Positions 54,011 through 63,400 of a stretch of 64,000 nucleotides of DNA are shown in pieces. Origin of the DNA: Aquabacter cavernae (GTDB lineage Bacteria; Pseudomonadota; Alphaproteobacteria; Rhizobiales; Xanthobacteraceae); assembly GCF_003993795.1 (NCBI RefSeq), contig NZ_RWKV01000016.1:310001-374000 (forward strand), in the 5' to 3' direction. The notes below the pieces were generated by a model that worked only from the letters and a program-made list of their open reading frames with translations, was not told where the DNA came from and did not search any database. Each line of letters begins with the position of its first letter. Positions within the stretch are counted from its first letter, which is position 1. The position numbers were made by a program, and so were the translations under genes.

Positions 54011-56149
54011 ATGCTGACCACGACGCTGGACGACGGCATCGCCGTCATCACCATCGACCTGCCGGGCCGCTCCATGAACGTCATGGACGCCCCGCTCATC
54101 GCCGCGCTGGATGCCGAAGTGGCGCGCCTTGCGAGCCTCGACGCGGTGACGGGCATCGTCATCACCTCCGGCAAGAGCGCCTTCATCGCCGGGGCGGACC
54201 TCGCCATGCTGGGCGTGCTCACCGGCACGCCGCGCGAGATCGCCGCCAAGATCGGCGAGATGGGCGATGCCTTCCGCCGCATCGAGCGGTGCGGCAAGCC
54301 CGTGGTGGCGGCCGCCACCGGCACGGCGCTGGGCGCCGGGCTCGAACTCATGCTGTCCTGCCATTACCGCATCGCCGCCGACACGAAGGGCGCCATCTTC
54401 GGCCTGCCGGAGGTGAAGCTCGGCCTGTTTCCGGGCCTCGGCGGCACCCAGCGCCTGCCCCGCATCGTCGGCATCGAGGCGGCCCTGCCCCTCATGCTGG
54501 AGGGCCGCCCCCTCTCGCCCGCCGAGGCGCTGAAGGCGGGTCTCATTCATGAACTGGTCCCGGCGGACGACCTCCTTCTCGCCGCCATCCGCGCCCTGAA
54601 GGAGGGCCGGGTGGCCGCCGAGGCGCCGTGGGACCGCAAGGGCTTCGCCCTGCCCGGTGGGGCCCCCTCCACCTCTCGCCTCATGGACGCCTTCAGCCTC
54701 GCCAACGGGCGCGCGCTCTCAGCCTCCAAGCACAATTATCCCGCCCCGGAAGCCATCCTCACCTGCGTGTTCGAGGGCACGCGGCTGCCCATAGACAAGG
54801 CCCTGCGGCTGGAGGCGAAGCATTTCGGCGTGGTGTTCGCCGGCCCCGTGCCGCGCGCCATGATCCGCACCCTGTTCTTCGCCAAGCAGGCCGCCGACAA
54901 GCTCGCCCGCCGCCCCGCCGGCATCGCGCCGCGCAAGGTGGGCACGGTGGGCATCATCGGCGCCGGCTTCATGGGGCGCGGCATCGCGGAAGTCTCCGCG
55001 CTGGCGGGCATGGACGTGGTGCTGCTGGACGTGGATTCCAGCGCCGCCGAGGCCGCCCGCGCGACCATCCTCGCCACGCTCGACGGAGCGGTGGAGAAGA
55101 AGCGCCTGTCGGCCGAGAAGCGCGATGCCGCCGCCGCCCGCCTCACGGCGGGAACCGACTATGCGCTGCTGGGGGCCTGCGACCTCGTCATCGAGGCGGT
55201 GTTCGAGGATCGCGACCTGAAGGCCCGCATCATCCAGGCGGCGGAAGCCGCCATGCGGCCCGGCGCGGTGTTCGCCACCAACACCTCGTCGCTGCCCATT
55301 TCGGGCCTCGCCGCCGCCAGCGGGCGGCCGGACAACTTGGTGGGCCTGCATTTCTTCTCGCCCGTCCCGCGCATGGCCCTGGTGGAAGTGATCCGGGGCG
55401 CGGCCACCAGCGACGAAACTCTGGCGCTGGCGCTCGATTATGTGGGCCAGATCCGCAAGACACCCATCGTGGTGAATGACGGCTTCGGCTTCTACACTAC
55501 GCGCTGCGTGGACGCCTTCATCCGCGAGGGGCTGCGCCTGCTGGCGGAGGGCACGCCCCCGGCCGTCATCGACAATGCGGCGGTGGCCGTGGGCATGCCC
55601 GTGGGGCCCATCACCCTGGCCGACGAGATCGGCCTCGACGTGATGCACCACATCAAGCAGGAAGCGCGCATCGCCTATGGCGAAGCCTATGTGGCGGACG
55701 CATCCGACGCCCTCTACGACACCATGAAGGCGCAGGGCCGCTTCGGCCGCAAGACCAAGGCGGGCTTCTTCGATTACGGGCCGGAGGGCAAGCGCCTCTG
55801 GGCGGGCACTGCCGCCTTGGCCCAGGAGGCGCGCCCCTCAAGCGCGCAGGACGCGGGCGAGCGGCTCCTCGCCATCCAGGCGGTGACGGCGGCGGGGGCC
55901 TTCGCGGAAGGCATCGTCACGGACCCCGCCGAGGCGGACCTGGGCGCGGTGCTGGGCTGGGCCTTCCCGTCTTATCTCGGCGGCCCGTTCGGCCTCATGG
56001 ACAAGGACGGCCTGCCCGCTTTCGTGGTGGTGGCGGATCGCCTCGTCGCCGCCCATGGCAACCGCTTCCGCCTGCCCCCGGTGGTGCGGGAGATGGCGGA
56101 GCGGGGCGAGGGCTTCTTCGCTCCCGCGACGGCAGCGGCGGCGGCCTGA
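54011..56149 (+). CDS. Multifunctional enoyl-CoA hydratase/3-hydroxyacyl-CoA dehydrogenase (FadB/FadJ-like)
   Basis: A 712-residue beta-oxidation enzyme. Crotonase domain near 1-190 with oxyanion-hole segments GADLAMLG and AATGTALGAGLELMLSCHYRIA; the glutamate pair is in GLPEVKLGLFPGLGGTQRLPR. The dehydrogenase domain from about 310 has VGIIGAGFMGRGIAEVSA, GLHFFSPVPRMALVEVIRG and DGFGFYTTRCVDAFIREG. Last gene of the rightward catabolic operon; converges with a flavin reductase gene. Confidence 0.93.
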   Translation: MLTTTLDDGIAVITIDLPGRSMNVMDAPLIAALDAEVARLASLDAVTGIVITSGKSAFIAGADLAMLGVLTGTPREIAAKIGEMGDAFRRIERCGKPVVAAATGTALGAGLELMLSCHYRIAADTKGAIFGLPEVKLGLFPGLGGTQRLPRIVGIEAALPLMLEGRPLSPAEALKAGLIHELVPADDLLLAAIRALKEGRVAAEAPWDRKGFALPGGAPSTSRLMDAFSLANGRALSASKHNYPAPEAILTCVFEGTRLPIDKALRLEAKHFGVVFAGPVPRAMIRTLFFAKQAADKLARRPAGIAPRKVGTVGIIGAGFMGRGIAEVSALAGMDVVLLDVDSSAAEAARATILATLDGAVEKKRLSAEKRDAAAARLTAGTDYALLGACDLVIEAVFEDRDLKARIIQAAEAAMRPGAVFATNTSSLPISGLAAASGRPDNLVGLHFFSPVPRMALVEVIRGAATSDETLALALDYVGQIRKTPIVVNDGFGFYTTRCVDAFIREGLRLLAEGTPPAVIDNAAVAVGMPVGPITLADEIGLDVMHHIKQEARIAYGEAYVADASDALYDTMKAQGRFGRKTKAGFFDYGPEGKRLWAGTAALAQEARPSSAQDAGERLLAIQAVTAAGAFAEGIVTDPAEADLGAVLGWAFPSYLGGPFGLMDKDGLPAFVVVADRLVAAHGNRFRLPPVVREMAERGEGFFAPATAAAAA

Positions 56150-56164
56150 AGGCCACCGTCCCGC

Positions 56165-56740
56165 TCAGGGCATGGCGGAATCGAGGTGGATGGTGCGCCC
56201 GTCCACCACGAAGGCGCCATGGCCGCGATGATGGATGGTCTTGGGCCATCCCTGCGCCGGATCGTGCCACGCCTTCACCACTTCCAGGATGAAGAGGTTG
56301 TACTGGCTCACGAGGCGGGTGTCGGTGACCTTGCATTCCAGGTTGGCGAAGCATTCCTGGATCAGCGGCGCCGTCACCTTCTGCCCCGGCAGCGGCGTGA
56401 GGCCGATCTGCGTGAACTTGTCGGTCTCGCGCCCGGAGCAATTGCCCACCGCCACCACCTTCTCGGCCAGATCGACGGAGGGGATGGAGAGCACGCAATC
56501 GCGCGTGGAGCGCATGGCAGCGAAGGAAAAATCGTTGGCGGACACGACGCACGCAATATAGGGCGGCACGAAGTCCACCATCATGTGCCAGGACAGGGTC
56601 ATCACGTTCGCCCGCCCGTCGCGACGGGTGGTGAGCAGCACCACCGGCCCGGGTTCAAGCAGGGGATAGACCTCTTCCAGAGGCAATTCGTCCACGGCCA
56701 CGCTCATCCCTCGCGCCGGCCACGCCAGCGATTTCCTCAT
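56165..56740 (-). CDS. Flavin reductase-like FMN-binding protein
   Basis: About 191 residues of the flavin reductase/split-barrel FMN-binding family. Motifs: GPVVLLTTRRDGRANVMTLSWHMMVDFVPP and ECKVTDTRLVSQYNLFILEVV. The start is ambiguous: ATG 56740 has AAGG at a good distance, while an ATG at 56707 fits the usual family N-terminus better. Proteins of this sort supply reduced flavin or bind it for oxidoreductases; partner unknown. Divergent from the cytochrome c gene. Confidence 0.82.
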   Translation of the reverse strand: MRKSLAWPARGMSVAVDELPLEEVYPLLEPGPVVLLTTRRDGRANVMTLSWHMMVDFVPPYIACVVSANDFSFAAMRSTRDCVLSIPSVDLAEKVVAVGNCSGRETDKFTQIGLTPLPGQKVTAPLIQECFANLECKVTDTRLVSQYNLFILEVVKAWHDPAQGWPKTIHHRGHGAFVVDGRTIHLDSAMP

Positions 56741-56895
56741 GCCCCAACCTTGGGCACGCACGGGCCGCCGCACCTTGACGTGCATCAAAGGCCCCGCACG
56801 GCGCGCCTGGGTTGATCCAGCGCAACGCTTCAGCCGGCGCGGGATGCGAGCGAAGGATGTCCCGCATCATGGACGCGCAGGGGAGTGACGGACCC

Positions 56896-57243
56896 ATGAG
56901 ACTGCCCCCGACCCTTCTGTCGGCGCTGGCGCTGATCGGCGCCCTCACGGCCTCGACCCTGGCCGCGCAGGCGGCCACCCAGGCCATGAGCCCGCGCGCC
57001 CAGCGCGGCCAGACCTTCGCGCAGACCAATTGCGCCCGCTGCCACGCCATCGCGACGGTGGGCGAGAGCCCCTTGCCCATCGCCCCGCCCTTCCGCACCC
57101 TGCACACGCGCTATCCGGTGGAGAATCTCGCGGAGGCGCTGGCGGAAGGCATCGTCACCGGGCATCCCAGCATGCCGGAATTCCAGCTGGACGGAGCGCA
57201 GATCGACGATCTGCTCGCCTATCTGAAATGGCTGGAGCGATAG
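56896..57243 (+). CDS. Small periplasmic c-type cytochrome
   Basis: A 115-residue class I cytochrome c. Signal peptide LLSALALIGALTASTLAAQA; haem motif C46-A-R-C-H50; the likely axial Met is in GHPSMPEFQL near residue 95. GGGAG upstream supports ATG 56896. A single haem, no membrane anchor after cleavage. 30 bases upstream of the kinase-like gene. Confidence 0.9.
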   Translation: MRLPPTLLSALALIGALTASTLAAQAATQAMSPRAQRGQTFAQTNCARCHAIATVGESPLPIAPPFRTLHTRYPVENLAEALAEGIVTGHPSMPEFQLDGAQIDDLLAYLKWLER

Positions 57244-57273
57244 GCCGGACGCCGGACAGCGGAGGGTGAGGAG

Positions 57274-58812
57274 ATGGGGGAGGCGGGAACCGACGACCAG
57301 GCCGCCGTCTTCGCCCTTCTCGCGGATCCCCGCACCCATGGCGGCGCGCCGGTCACGCGCATCGATACCCATGCCGCCAGCGTCTTCCTGGCCGGTCCCG
57401 ACGCCTACAAGGTAAAGCGGGCGGTGCGCTTTCCCTTCCTCGATTTCTCCACCCTGGAGAAGCGCCACGCGGCCTGCACGGGGGAGATGGAGGTGAACCG
57501 GGCCAATGCCCCCATGCTCTATCTCGGGCTGGTGCCCGTCACGCGCACGCCGCAGGGCCTTGCGCTGGGCGGCGGGGGCGAGGTGGTGGAATGGGCCGTT
57601 CACCTGCGCCGCTTCGATGAAACGAAGACCCTCGACCGCCTGGACCCGGAAAGCCTGACGGACCCGCTGCTCGCCAGCCTCGCGGCGCGCATCCTGGACA
57701 GCCATGGACGGGCGAAAGTGCGCACCGATCCGCGCTGGATCGACGCCTTCGTCCAAGAAGCCCGCGCCACCCTGGCCGATCTCATGACGGCCGGCGACGG
57801 GCTCGGCCCGGTCAACGCCTATGGCGCGGACGTGGAACAGGCGCTGGCCGTCCTTGCCCCCCTGCTGCGGGCACGCGGCACAGCGGGCGCGGTGCGCCGC
57901 TGCCACGGGGACCTGCATCTGCGCAATATCGCGCTGGTGGACGGCGCGCCGGTCCTGTTCGACGCCATCGAGTTCAACGAGGCCATCGCCACCTGCGACG
58001 TGCTCTATGACCTCGCCTTCCTGCTCATGGATTTGTGGCACCGGGGCCTTCCCGTTCCCGCCAATCGTCTGCTCAATCGCTATGTGTGGGGCACGCCGGA
58101 GCCCGCCGCCCTGCTGGACGGGCTCGCCGCGCTGCCGCTCTTCCTGAGCCTGCGGGCGGCGATCCGGGCGAAAGTGGCTGTGGATCTCGCCCGCCGCGCC
58201 ACTGATGGCGCCGACACCGCCTGTGCCGAGGCCCGCTCTTATTTCGAGACCGCCCGCGCTTTGCTCGCACCGGGGGGATCGCCGCTCCTGCTGGCCATAG
58301 GCGGGCTGTCCGGCACCGGCAAGAGCACACTCGCCGCGCGGCTCGCCCCCGGCATTGGCGGCGCGCCGGGCGCGATCCATCTGCGCAGCGACATCGAGCG
58401 CAAGCGCCTGTTCGGATGTGGTGAACTGGAGCGCCTGCCCCCGGACGCCTATGGCGCGGAGGCCACCGCGCGGACCTACACGCAGATGCGCACCCTCGCG
58501 GCCCATGCCCTGAAAGCGGGCCGCAGCGTGATCCTGGACGCGGTCCATGCCCGGCCGGAGGAGCGCTCGGCCCTGGCGGATCTCGCGGCGGCGCACGGCG
58601 CGCCCTTCCACCGCGTCTGGCTGGAGGCGCCGCGCGATCTCCTGCACAGCCGGGTGGAGGCGCGGCGCGATGATGCCTCGGATGCCACGGCCGCAGTGGT
58701 GGATCTGCAGGCGGGCTTTGACGTGGGGCCGCTGGACTGGCCGCGCCTGGATGCGGGTTTGCCGCTATCCGACCTCGCGCAGGAGGTCGAGCGGGCCACA
58801 ACCACAACTTAG
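57274..58812 (+). CDS. Bifunctional aminoglycoside phosphotransferase-like / P-loop kinase fusion
   Basis: A 512-residue fusion. The N-terminal half is an APH-type kinase fold: the catalytic loop RRCHGDLHLRNIALVDG near residue 209 and the metal site VLFDAIEFN. The C-terminal half is an AAA_33/zeta-toxin-like P-loop kinase with GGLSGTGKSTLAARLA starting near 343 and HLRSDIERKRLFG. This domain pair is widespread in proteobacteria without an agreed substrate. Nothing supports true aminoglycoside resistance. Confidence 0.88.
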   Translation: MGEAGTDDQAAVFALLADPRTHGGAPVTRIDTHAASVFLAGPDAYKVKRAVRFPFLDFSTLEKRHAACTGEMEVNRANAPMLYLGLVPVTRTPQGLALGGGGEVVEWAVHLRRFDETKTLDRLDPESLTDPLLASLAARILDSHGRAKVRTDPRWIDAFVQEARATLADLMTAGDGLGPVNAYGADVEQALAVLAPLLRARGTAGAVRRCHGDLHLRNIALVDGAPVLFDAIEFNEAIATCDVLYDLAFLLMDLWHRGLPVPANRLLNRYVWGTPEPAALLDGLAALPLFLSLRAAIRAKVAVDLARRATDGADTACAEARSYFETARALLAPGGSPLLLAIGGLSGTGKSTLAARLAPGIGGAPGAIHLRSDIERKRLFGCGELERLPPDAYGAEATARTYTQMRTLAAHALKAGRSVILDAVHARPEERSALADLAAAHGAPFHRVWLEAPRDLLHSRVEARRDDASDATAAVVDLQAGFDVGPLDWPRLDAGLPLSDLAQEVERATTTT

Positions 58813-58920
58813 AAGCAATATTTGCGCCATAAACGACCTGGGATAACGCGACATTTGATCGCGGATGAACGGCATTCGTGAAAGATTGTTCATCACTTAC
58901 GCTCACGGCACGGGCTGGCG

Positions 58921-60291
58921 ATGGCCAACCGGGGGCTTGAGCGGGTGGCGGGGATTGTGACGGGGCTTTCTTTCAAGCGGGCGCGCGAGCGCACGGACAT
59001 GGCTGGGCGCGGCTCCTTGGCGGGCAGGCTCCGGCTCCCGCAGAACCGGCATGGGGCGCTTCTGCTCGGCGCCGCGCTGACGCTCTGCGCGGGCGCCGCA
59101 GCGGCGGCCGAGCCGCCGCCCGTGGCCGATGCCCGCGTGCGCCAGTGCGCGGCACAGGGCAAGGGCTTCGCCTATATTCCCGGCACGGACACCTGCCTGC
59201 GCGTCGGCGGCTTCATGGAATACGAAGCCTATTACAACAGCTACAACCAGGAGCCAGCGCAGAACGACCGGACCTATACCATCGCCACCGCCTCCCTGGT
59301 GATGGACGCCCGCACGGCGACAGAATACGGCACGCTGCGATCCTATACGGACCTTCGCTTTCGCTGGAGGACGGCCAACGAATTCTCGGATGGCCCCAGC
59401 ACATCCCAGATCAGTCCTTACTACATGTATATCCAGCTCGCCGGCTTCACCATCGGCCACCAGCAGTCCTTCTTCGACTTCTACGCCAATGCCAATGTCT
59501 ACGGCACGGATACCGGCACCGTGGGCGACCAGACGCGCCTGAACATGCTGGCCTATACGTTCGAGATGGACCACGGTTTCTCGGCGACAGTCTCGTTGGA
59601 GGATTCGGTCGCCCGCATGTCGGGAATCTATGCTTCCAACCCCGCTCTGGCTGGTTCGGTGCTGGACTATCAGACGCCCGACCCCCTGCCCGAGATCGTG
59701 GCCGTCTTCGGCCAGACGGGCGATTGGGGCCAGTTCCAGTTGTCCGGCGCGCTCCACCAGGTGGCAGGTTCCTGGAGCGGGCTGGAGGACACGCAGACCT
59801 GGGGCTACGCCCTCCAGGCGGGCGTGATGTTCAACCTGCCCTTCATCGCCGCCAACGACACGCTCTACCTGCAGGCGGCCTATGCCAACGGCGCCACCTC
59901 CTATCTGGGCATCCAGGACTGGACCGGCGACTTCGCTCCGCCCGACGCCTTCCTCACGCCCACGGGCGGGCTCTCCTTGGTTTCGGGCTGGAGCGCGGTG
60001 GCGCAGTTGCTGCACAATTGGACACCCGCCTGGAGCACCGTCCTGTTCGGCGGCTATGCGGAATTCGCCTTCAACGATGCCCTCGCCCAGACCGTGTACG
60101 GCTCCACCGGCGGCACGAACTACAATATCGGCGGCAATATCAACTGGATCCCCGGCAGCTATCTCCAGTTGACCCTGCAATATGACTACAACGTCTATCA
60201 GGCGTCGGACTATGTGCAGACCGCCTATGGCCTGCCCACCCAGTCGCAGCGGGCGCACCAGCTGGTCCTCATTGCCCAGCGCTTCTTCTGA
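58921..60291 (+). CDS. Outer membrane porin, Rhizobiales type
   Basis: Up to 456 residues. A hydrophobic signal (GALLLGAALTLCAGAAAAAE) lies near residues 45-64, so the true start may be Met27 at 58999; neither start has a good ribosome site. The mature N-terminus shows the hallmark of alphaproteobacterial porins: C-x5-9-GKGFAYIPGTDTCLRVGGF with its disulfide Cys pair. Many short amphipathic strands follow, and a terminal Phe (LVLIAQRFF). The stop is followed by a hairpin terminator. Confidence 0.9.
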   Translation: MANRGLERVAGIVTGLSFKRARERTDMAGRGSLAGRLRLPQNRHGALLLGAALTLCAGAAAAAEPPPVADARVRQCAAQGKGFAYIPGTDTCLRVGGFMEYEAYYNSYNQEPAQNDRTYTIATASLVMDARTATEYGTLRSYTDLRFRWRTANEFSDGPSTSQISPYYMYIQLAGFTIGHQQSFFDFYANANVYGTDTGTVGDQTRLNMLAYTFEMDHGFSATVSLEDSVARMSGIYASNPALAGSVLDYQTPDPLPEIVAVFGQTGDWGQFQLSGALHQVAGSWSGLEDTQTWGYALQAGVMFNLPFIAANDTLYLQAAYANGATSYLGIQDWTGDFAPPDAFLTPTGGLSLVSGWSAVAQLLHNWTPAWSTVLFGGYAEFAFNDALAQTVYGSTGGTNYNIGGNINWIPGSYLQLTLQYDYNVYQASDYVQTAYGLPTQSQRAHQLVLIAQRFF

Positions 60292-60296
60292 GAAGA

Positions 60297-60317
60297 AAGC
60301 GGGCCGCGCGCCCGCTT
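60297..60317 (+). terminator. Terminator after the porin gene
   Basis: AAGCGGG/CCCGCTT stem with a seven-base loop, 6 bases past the stop codon, followed by TT. Confidence 0.6.
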
Positions 60318-60433
60318 GATCCAGGCTCGCTTGATCCAGGCCAAGGCCGGGGCCGCCGCAGCAGCTTAGTCTTCCCTCGCCCGTCCGGCTAAGGTCGGTT
60401 TCCGGGCGCGGCGATGAACCTGCGGAACGCCCG

Positions 60434-63400
60434 ATGGAAACCGGCCCGGCCCCCTCGACCGTGTGCGTCCAGACCGTGTTCGTTCATGTGGCCGTGGCCG
60501 GTCGCCTGCGCCTGCGCGACCGGCGGCTCATGCGCCGCGCGGATCTGTGCCGTGCCCTGCGCGTGGCCCTCGCCGCCACCCGACCGGACCTCGCCGTGGA
60601 GGTCTCCAGCCTCACCGGCTCCATCCTCCTTCATGCGGCGCCGGGAACGGGCGCACAGGCAGACGCGGAAGCCCTGCGCGCCTTCATCGAGGACTGCATC
60701 GGGGCACCGGGTGATCTCCCTCCAGTGGCCCACGCCTTGTCGGCGGCGGACACAGCGCATGCGGCGCTGCCCTGGCATGCCCGCAGCCGCGATGCCGCGC
60801 GCGACGCGCTTCAGGCGTGCGACGATGGCGGGCTCACGGACACGGAAACGGCGGAGCGGCGCGCCCGGTTCGGGCCCAACCTGCTGCCGAAACCCCGCGC
60901 CCGCTCCACCCTCGCGGTCATCGTCGCCCAGCTTGCGAGCCTGCCCGTGGCCCTGCTCTCGGTTTCGGCGGCCCTTGCCCTGTTCACCGGGGGCCTCGCG
61001 GACGCGGTGGTGATCATCTGCGTGGTGGCGCTCAATGCGGGCATCGCCTCGGTGACCGAGCATCAGGCGGAGCGCACCATTGCCAGCCTCGCCGATTTCG
61101 CGCCCCAGCCCATCAAGGCGATCCGCCAGGGCGCGATGCTCGCCTTGCCGCCGGCCGATCTGGTGCCGGGCGATATCCTGCTGCTGGAGCCGGGCACGCT
61201 GGTGCCCGCCGATGCCCGGCTGCTGGCCTGCGAGAACCTTACCCTCAACGAAGCCGCCCTCACGGGCGAGGCCATGCCCGTGCAGAAAGACGCGGCCATA
61301 CTGCTGGCCGACGCGGCGCCGCTCGCCGACCGGGCCAACATGGTGTTCCGGGGCACCGCCGTGACCGGCGGCCAGGGCCGCGCGCTGGTGGTGGCCATCG
61401 CGGGCGCCACCGAGATCGGCAAGGTGCAGGCCATGCTCGGCGCGCTTGAGGCGCCCCAGACGCCCATCGAACGCCAGCTCGGGGAGATCGAGCGCGAACT
61501 GGTGGTGGTGAACGGGGTCATCTGCCTCGCCGTCGCGGCCCTCGGCCTCATGCGCGGCGAGCCCGTGCTGAGCATCCTGCGCAGCGCCATCTCGCTGGCG
61601 GTGGCCGCCATTCCCGAGGGGCTTCCGGCGGTCGCCACCACCACGCTGGCGGTGGGCGTGCAGGACATGCGGGCGCGCCAGATTTATGTGCGGCGCCTGG
61701 ATGCGGTGGAGACGCTGGGCGCCGTGGAAATGGTCTGCCTGGACAAGACCGGCACCCTCACCCTTCCCTCCATGTCCCTGGCGGAAATCCATGCGGACGG
61801 GCGCCTGATGCGCCCCGGCACGGACGCGGCCGACCCGGTGGTGCTGCGCCTTCTGGAAACCGCCGCCCTCGCCAGCGAAGCCCATATGGAAGACGGGCCG
61901 CACGGCCAGCGCATCGTCGGCTCCGGCACCGAAAGCGCCCTCATCGCCGCCGCCCGCGACCAGGGCCTCGACCTCGCCGCGCTGCGGGCCGCGCATCCGG
62001 TGCTGGAACTGGTGCCCCGTGCCGAGGGGCGCAAGCGCATGTCGGTTCTGGTGGACCGGCCGGACGGCGGGCGCCTGCTGGCGGTGAAGGGCGACCCGGC
62101 GGAGCTTCTCGCCCGCTGCACGCGCCTTGCCGTGACGGAGGGCACGCGACCGCTGACCGAGGCCGACCGGCGCGCCATCGGCGCCGCGAACGAGGGCATG
62201 GCGGGGCGGGCGCTGCGGGTGCTGGGCGTCGCGGTCCACGACGTGGGGGGAGACCCGCACGCGGAGGCGGACCTTGTCTGGCTCGGCCTCACGGGCATCG
62301 CCAATCCGGTCCGGCCGGAGGTGCGCCCGGTGGTGGTGGCCCTGCATCGCGCGGGTATCCGCACGGTGATGATCACCGGCGACCAGAGCGCCACCGCCTA
62401 TGCGGTCGCCAAGGATCTCGGCCTCGCCGAGGGGTCCGATGTGCGGGTGTTGGAAGCGGGGCGGCTCGCCGGGCTCTCGCCGGACGTGCTGTCCGCCATC
62501 GCGGAGAATACGGACGTGTTCGCGCGGGTGAGCCCGGGCGAGAAGCTCAGCGTGGTCCAGGCCCTCCAGGCGCGCGGGCGCATCGTCGCCATGACCGGGG
62601 ACGGCATCAATGACGGCCCGGCACTGAAGGCCGCCAATGTGGGCGTCGCCATGGGCGCGGACGGCACCGATGTCGCCCGCGAGGTGGCCGACATCGTGCT
62701 CGCCACCGACGATCTGAACGGCATGGTGGAGGCGGTGGCACTGGGCCGTGCCACCTATGCCAATATCCGCAAGGTGCTGCGCTATCTGGTCTCCACCAAT
62801 GCCTCGGAGACGGCCCTGGTACTGGGGGCGGGGCTGGTGGGCATCCGCGAGCCCCTCACGCCCCTCCAATTGCTCATGCTGAACCTTGTGAGCGATGTCT
62901 TCCCCGCCTTGGCCCTGGGCCTCGACGCGCCCGAGGCGGGCGTGATGGACGTGCCCCCGCACGATCCCGCCGCCCCCATTCTGGGGCGATCGGACTTCCG
63001 CCGCATCATCCGGGAGGGGCTGGTGATGGGCGCCGTCTCCCTCGCCGGCTATCTCGCGCCCGCCGGTGTCCCGGCCACGGGACGGACGGTGGCGTTCCAC
63101 GGCCTCACCTTGGCGCAATTGCTTCACGCTCTGCTTTGCCGCAGCGATGCGGGGCCGCTTTCCGGAGCCGGGCGGCCCGCCAATCCCTATCTGGCGCTCG
63201 CCATCGGCGGGGGCATCGCCCTCCAGGCGACGGCGCAGGCGCTGCCCGTCACGCGCCGCCTGCTGGGGCTGAGCCCCTTGGGCCTGGGCGGCATGGCGGG
63301 CGCACTCGCCATCGCCGCTGCCGCCACCATGGCCAACGGCGTCGTGGCCGCTTTGCCCCCGCCTCTCGCCCCTCCCCCGCCGGAGCCCGCATCATGCTGA
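60434..63400 (+). CDS. P2-type cation-transporting ATPase
   Basis: A 988-residue P-type ATPase. The first 100 residues look like a heavy-metal-associated fold without its CxxC pair (VFVHVAVAGRLRLRDRRL). A cation_ATPase_N domain follows near 125-160 (LTDTETAERRARFGPNLLP). Membrane helix 4 has P394-E-G-L-P-A, the P2 (calcium/sodium/magnesium) signature. The phosphorylation site is D437 in DKTGTLTLPSM; later come TGDQSATAYAVAKDLG and TGDGINDGPALKAAN. Ion specificity is not settled. The last 7 bases overlap the metK-like gene. Confidence 0.88.
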   Translation: METGPAPSTVCVQTVFVHVAVAGRLRLRDRRLMRRADLCRALRVALAATRPDLAVEVSSLTGSILLHAAPGTGAQADAEALRAFIEDCIGAPGDLPPVAHALSAADTAHAALPWHARSRDAARDALQACDDGGLTDTETAERRARFGPNLLPKPRARSTLAVIVAQLASLPVALLSVSAALALFTGGLADAVVIICVVALNAGIASVTEHQAERTIASLADFAPQPIKAIRQGAMLALPPADLVPGDILLLEPGTLVPADARLLACENLTLNEAALTGEAMPVQKDAAILLADAAPLADRANMVFRGTAVTGGQGRALVVAIAGATEIGKVQAMLGALEAPQTPIERQLGEIERELVVVNGVICLAVAALGLMRGEPVLSILRSAISLAVAAIPEGLPAVATTTLAVGVQDMRARQIYVRRLDAVETLGAVEMVCLDKTGTLTLPSMSLAEIHADGRLMRPGTDAADPVVLRLLETAALASEAHMEDGPHGQRIVGSGTESALIAAARDQGLDLAALRAAHPVLELVPRAEGRKRMSVLVDRPDGGRLLAVKGDPAELLARCTRLAVTEGTRPLTEADRRAIGAANEGMAGRALRVLGVAVHDVGGDPHAEADLVWLGLTGIANPVRPEVRPVVVALHRAGIRTVMITGDQSATAYAVAKDLGLAEGSDVRVLEAGRLAGLSPDVLSAIAENTDVFARVSPGEKLSVVQALQARGRIVAMTGDGINDGPALKAANVGVAMGADGTDVAREVADIVLATDDLNGMVEAVALGRATYANIRKVLRYLVSTNASETALVLGAGLVGIREPLTPLQLLMLNLVSDVFPALALGLDAPEAGVMDVPPHDPAAPILGRSDFRRIIREGLVMGAVSLAGYLAPAGVPATGRTVAFHGLTLAQLLHALLCRSDAGPLSGAGRPANPYLALAIGGGIALQATAQALPVTRRLLGLSPLGLGGMAGALAIAAAATMANGVVAALPPPLAPPPPEPASC

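Noticed and set aside
57274-58812. Aminoglycoside resistance gene suggested by the APH-like domain
   Set aside because: The APH fold is shared by many small-molecule kinases, and here it is fused to a P-loop kinase in a widespread chromosomal family.
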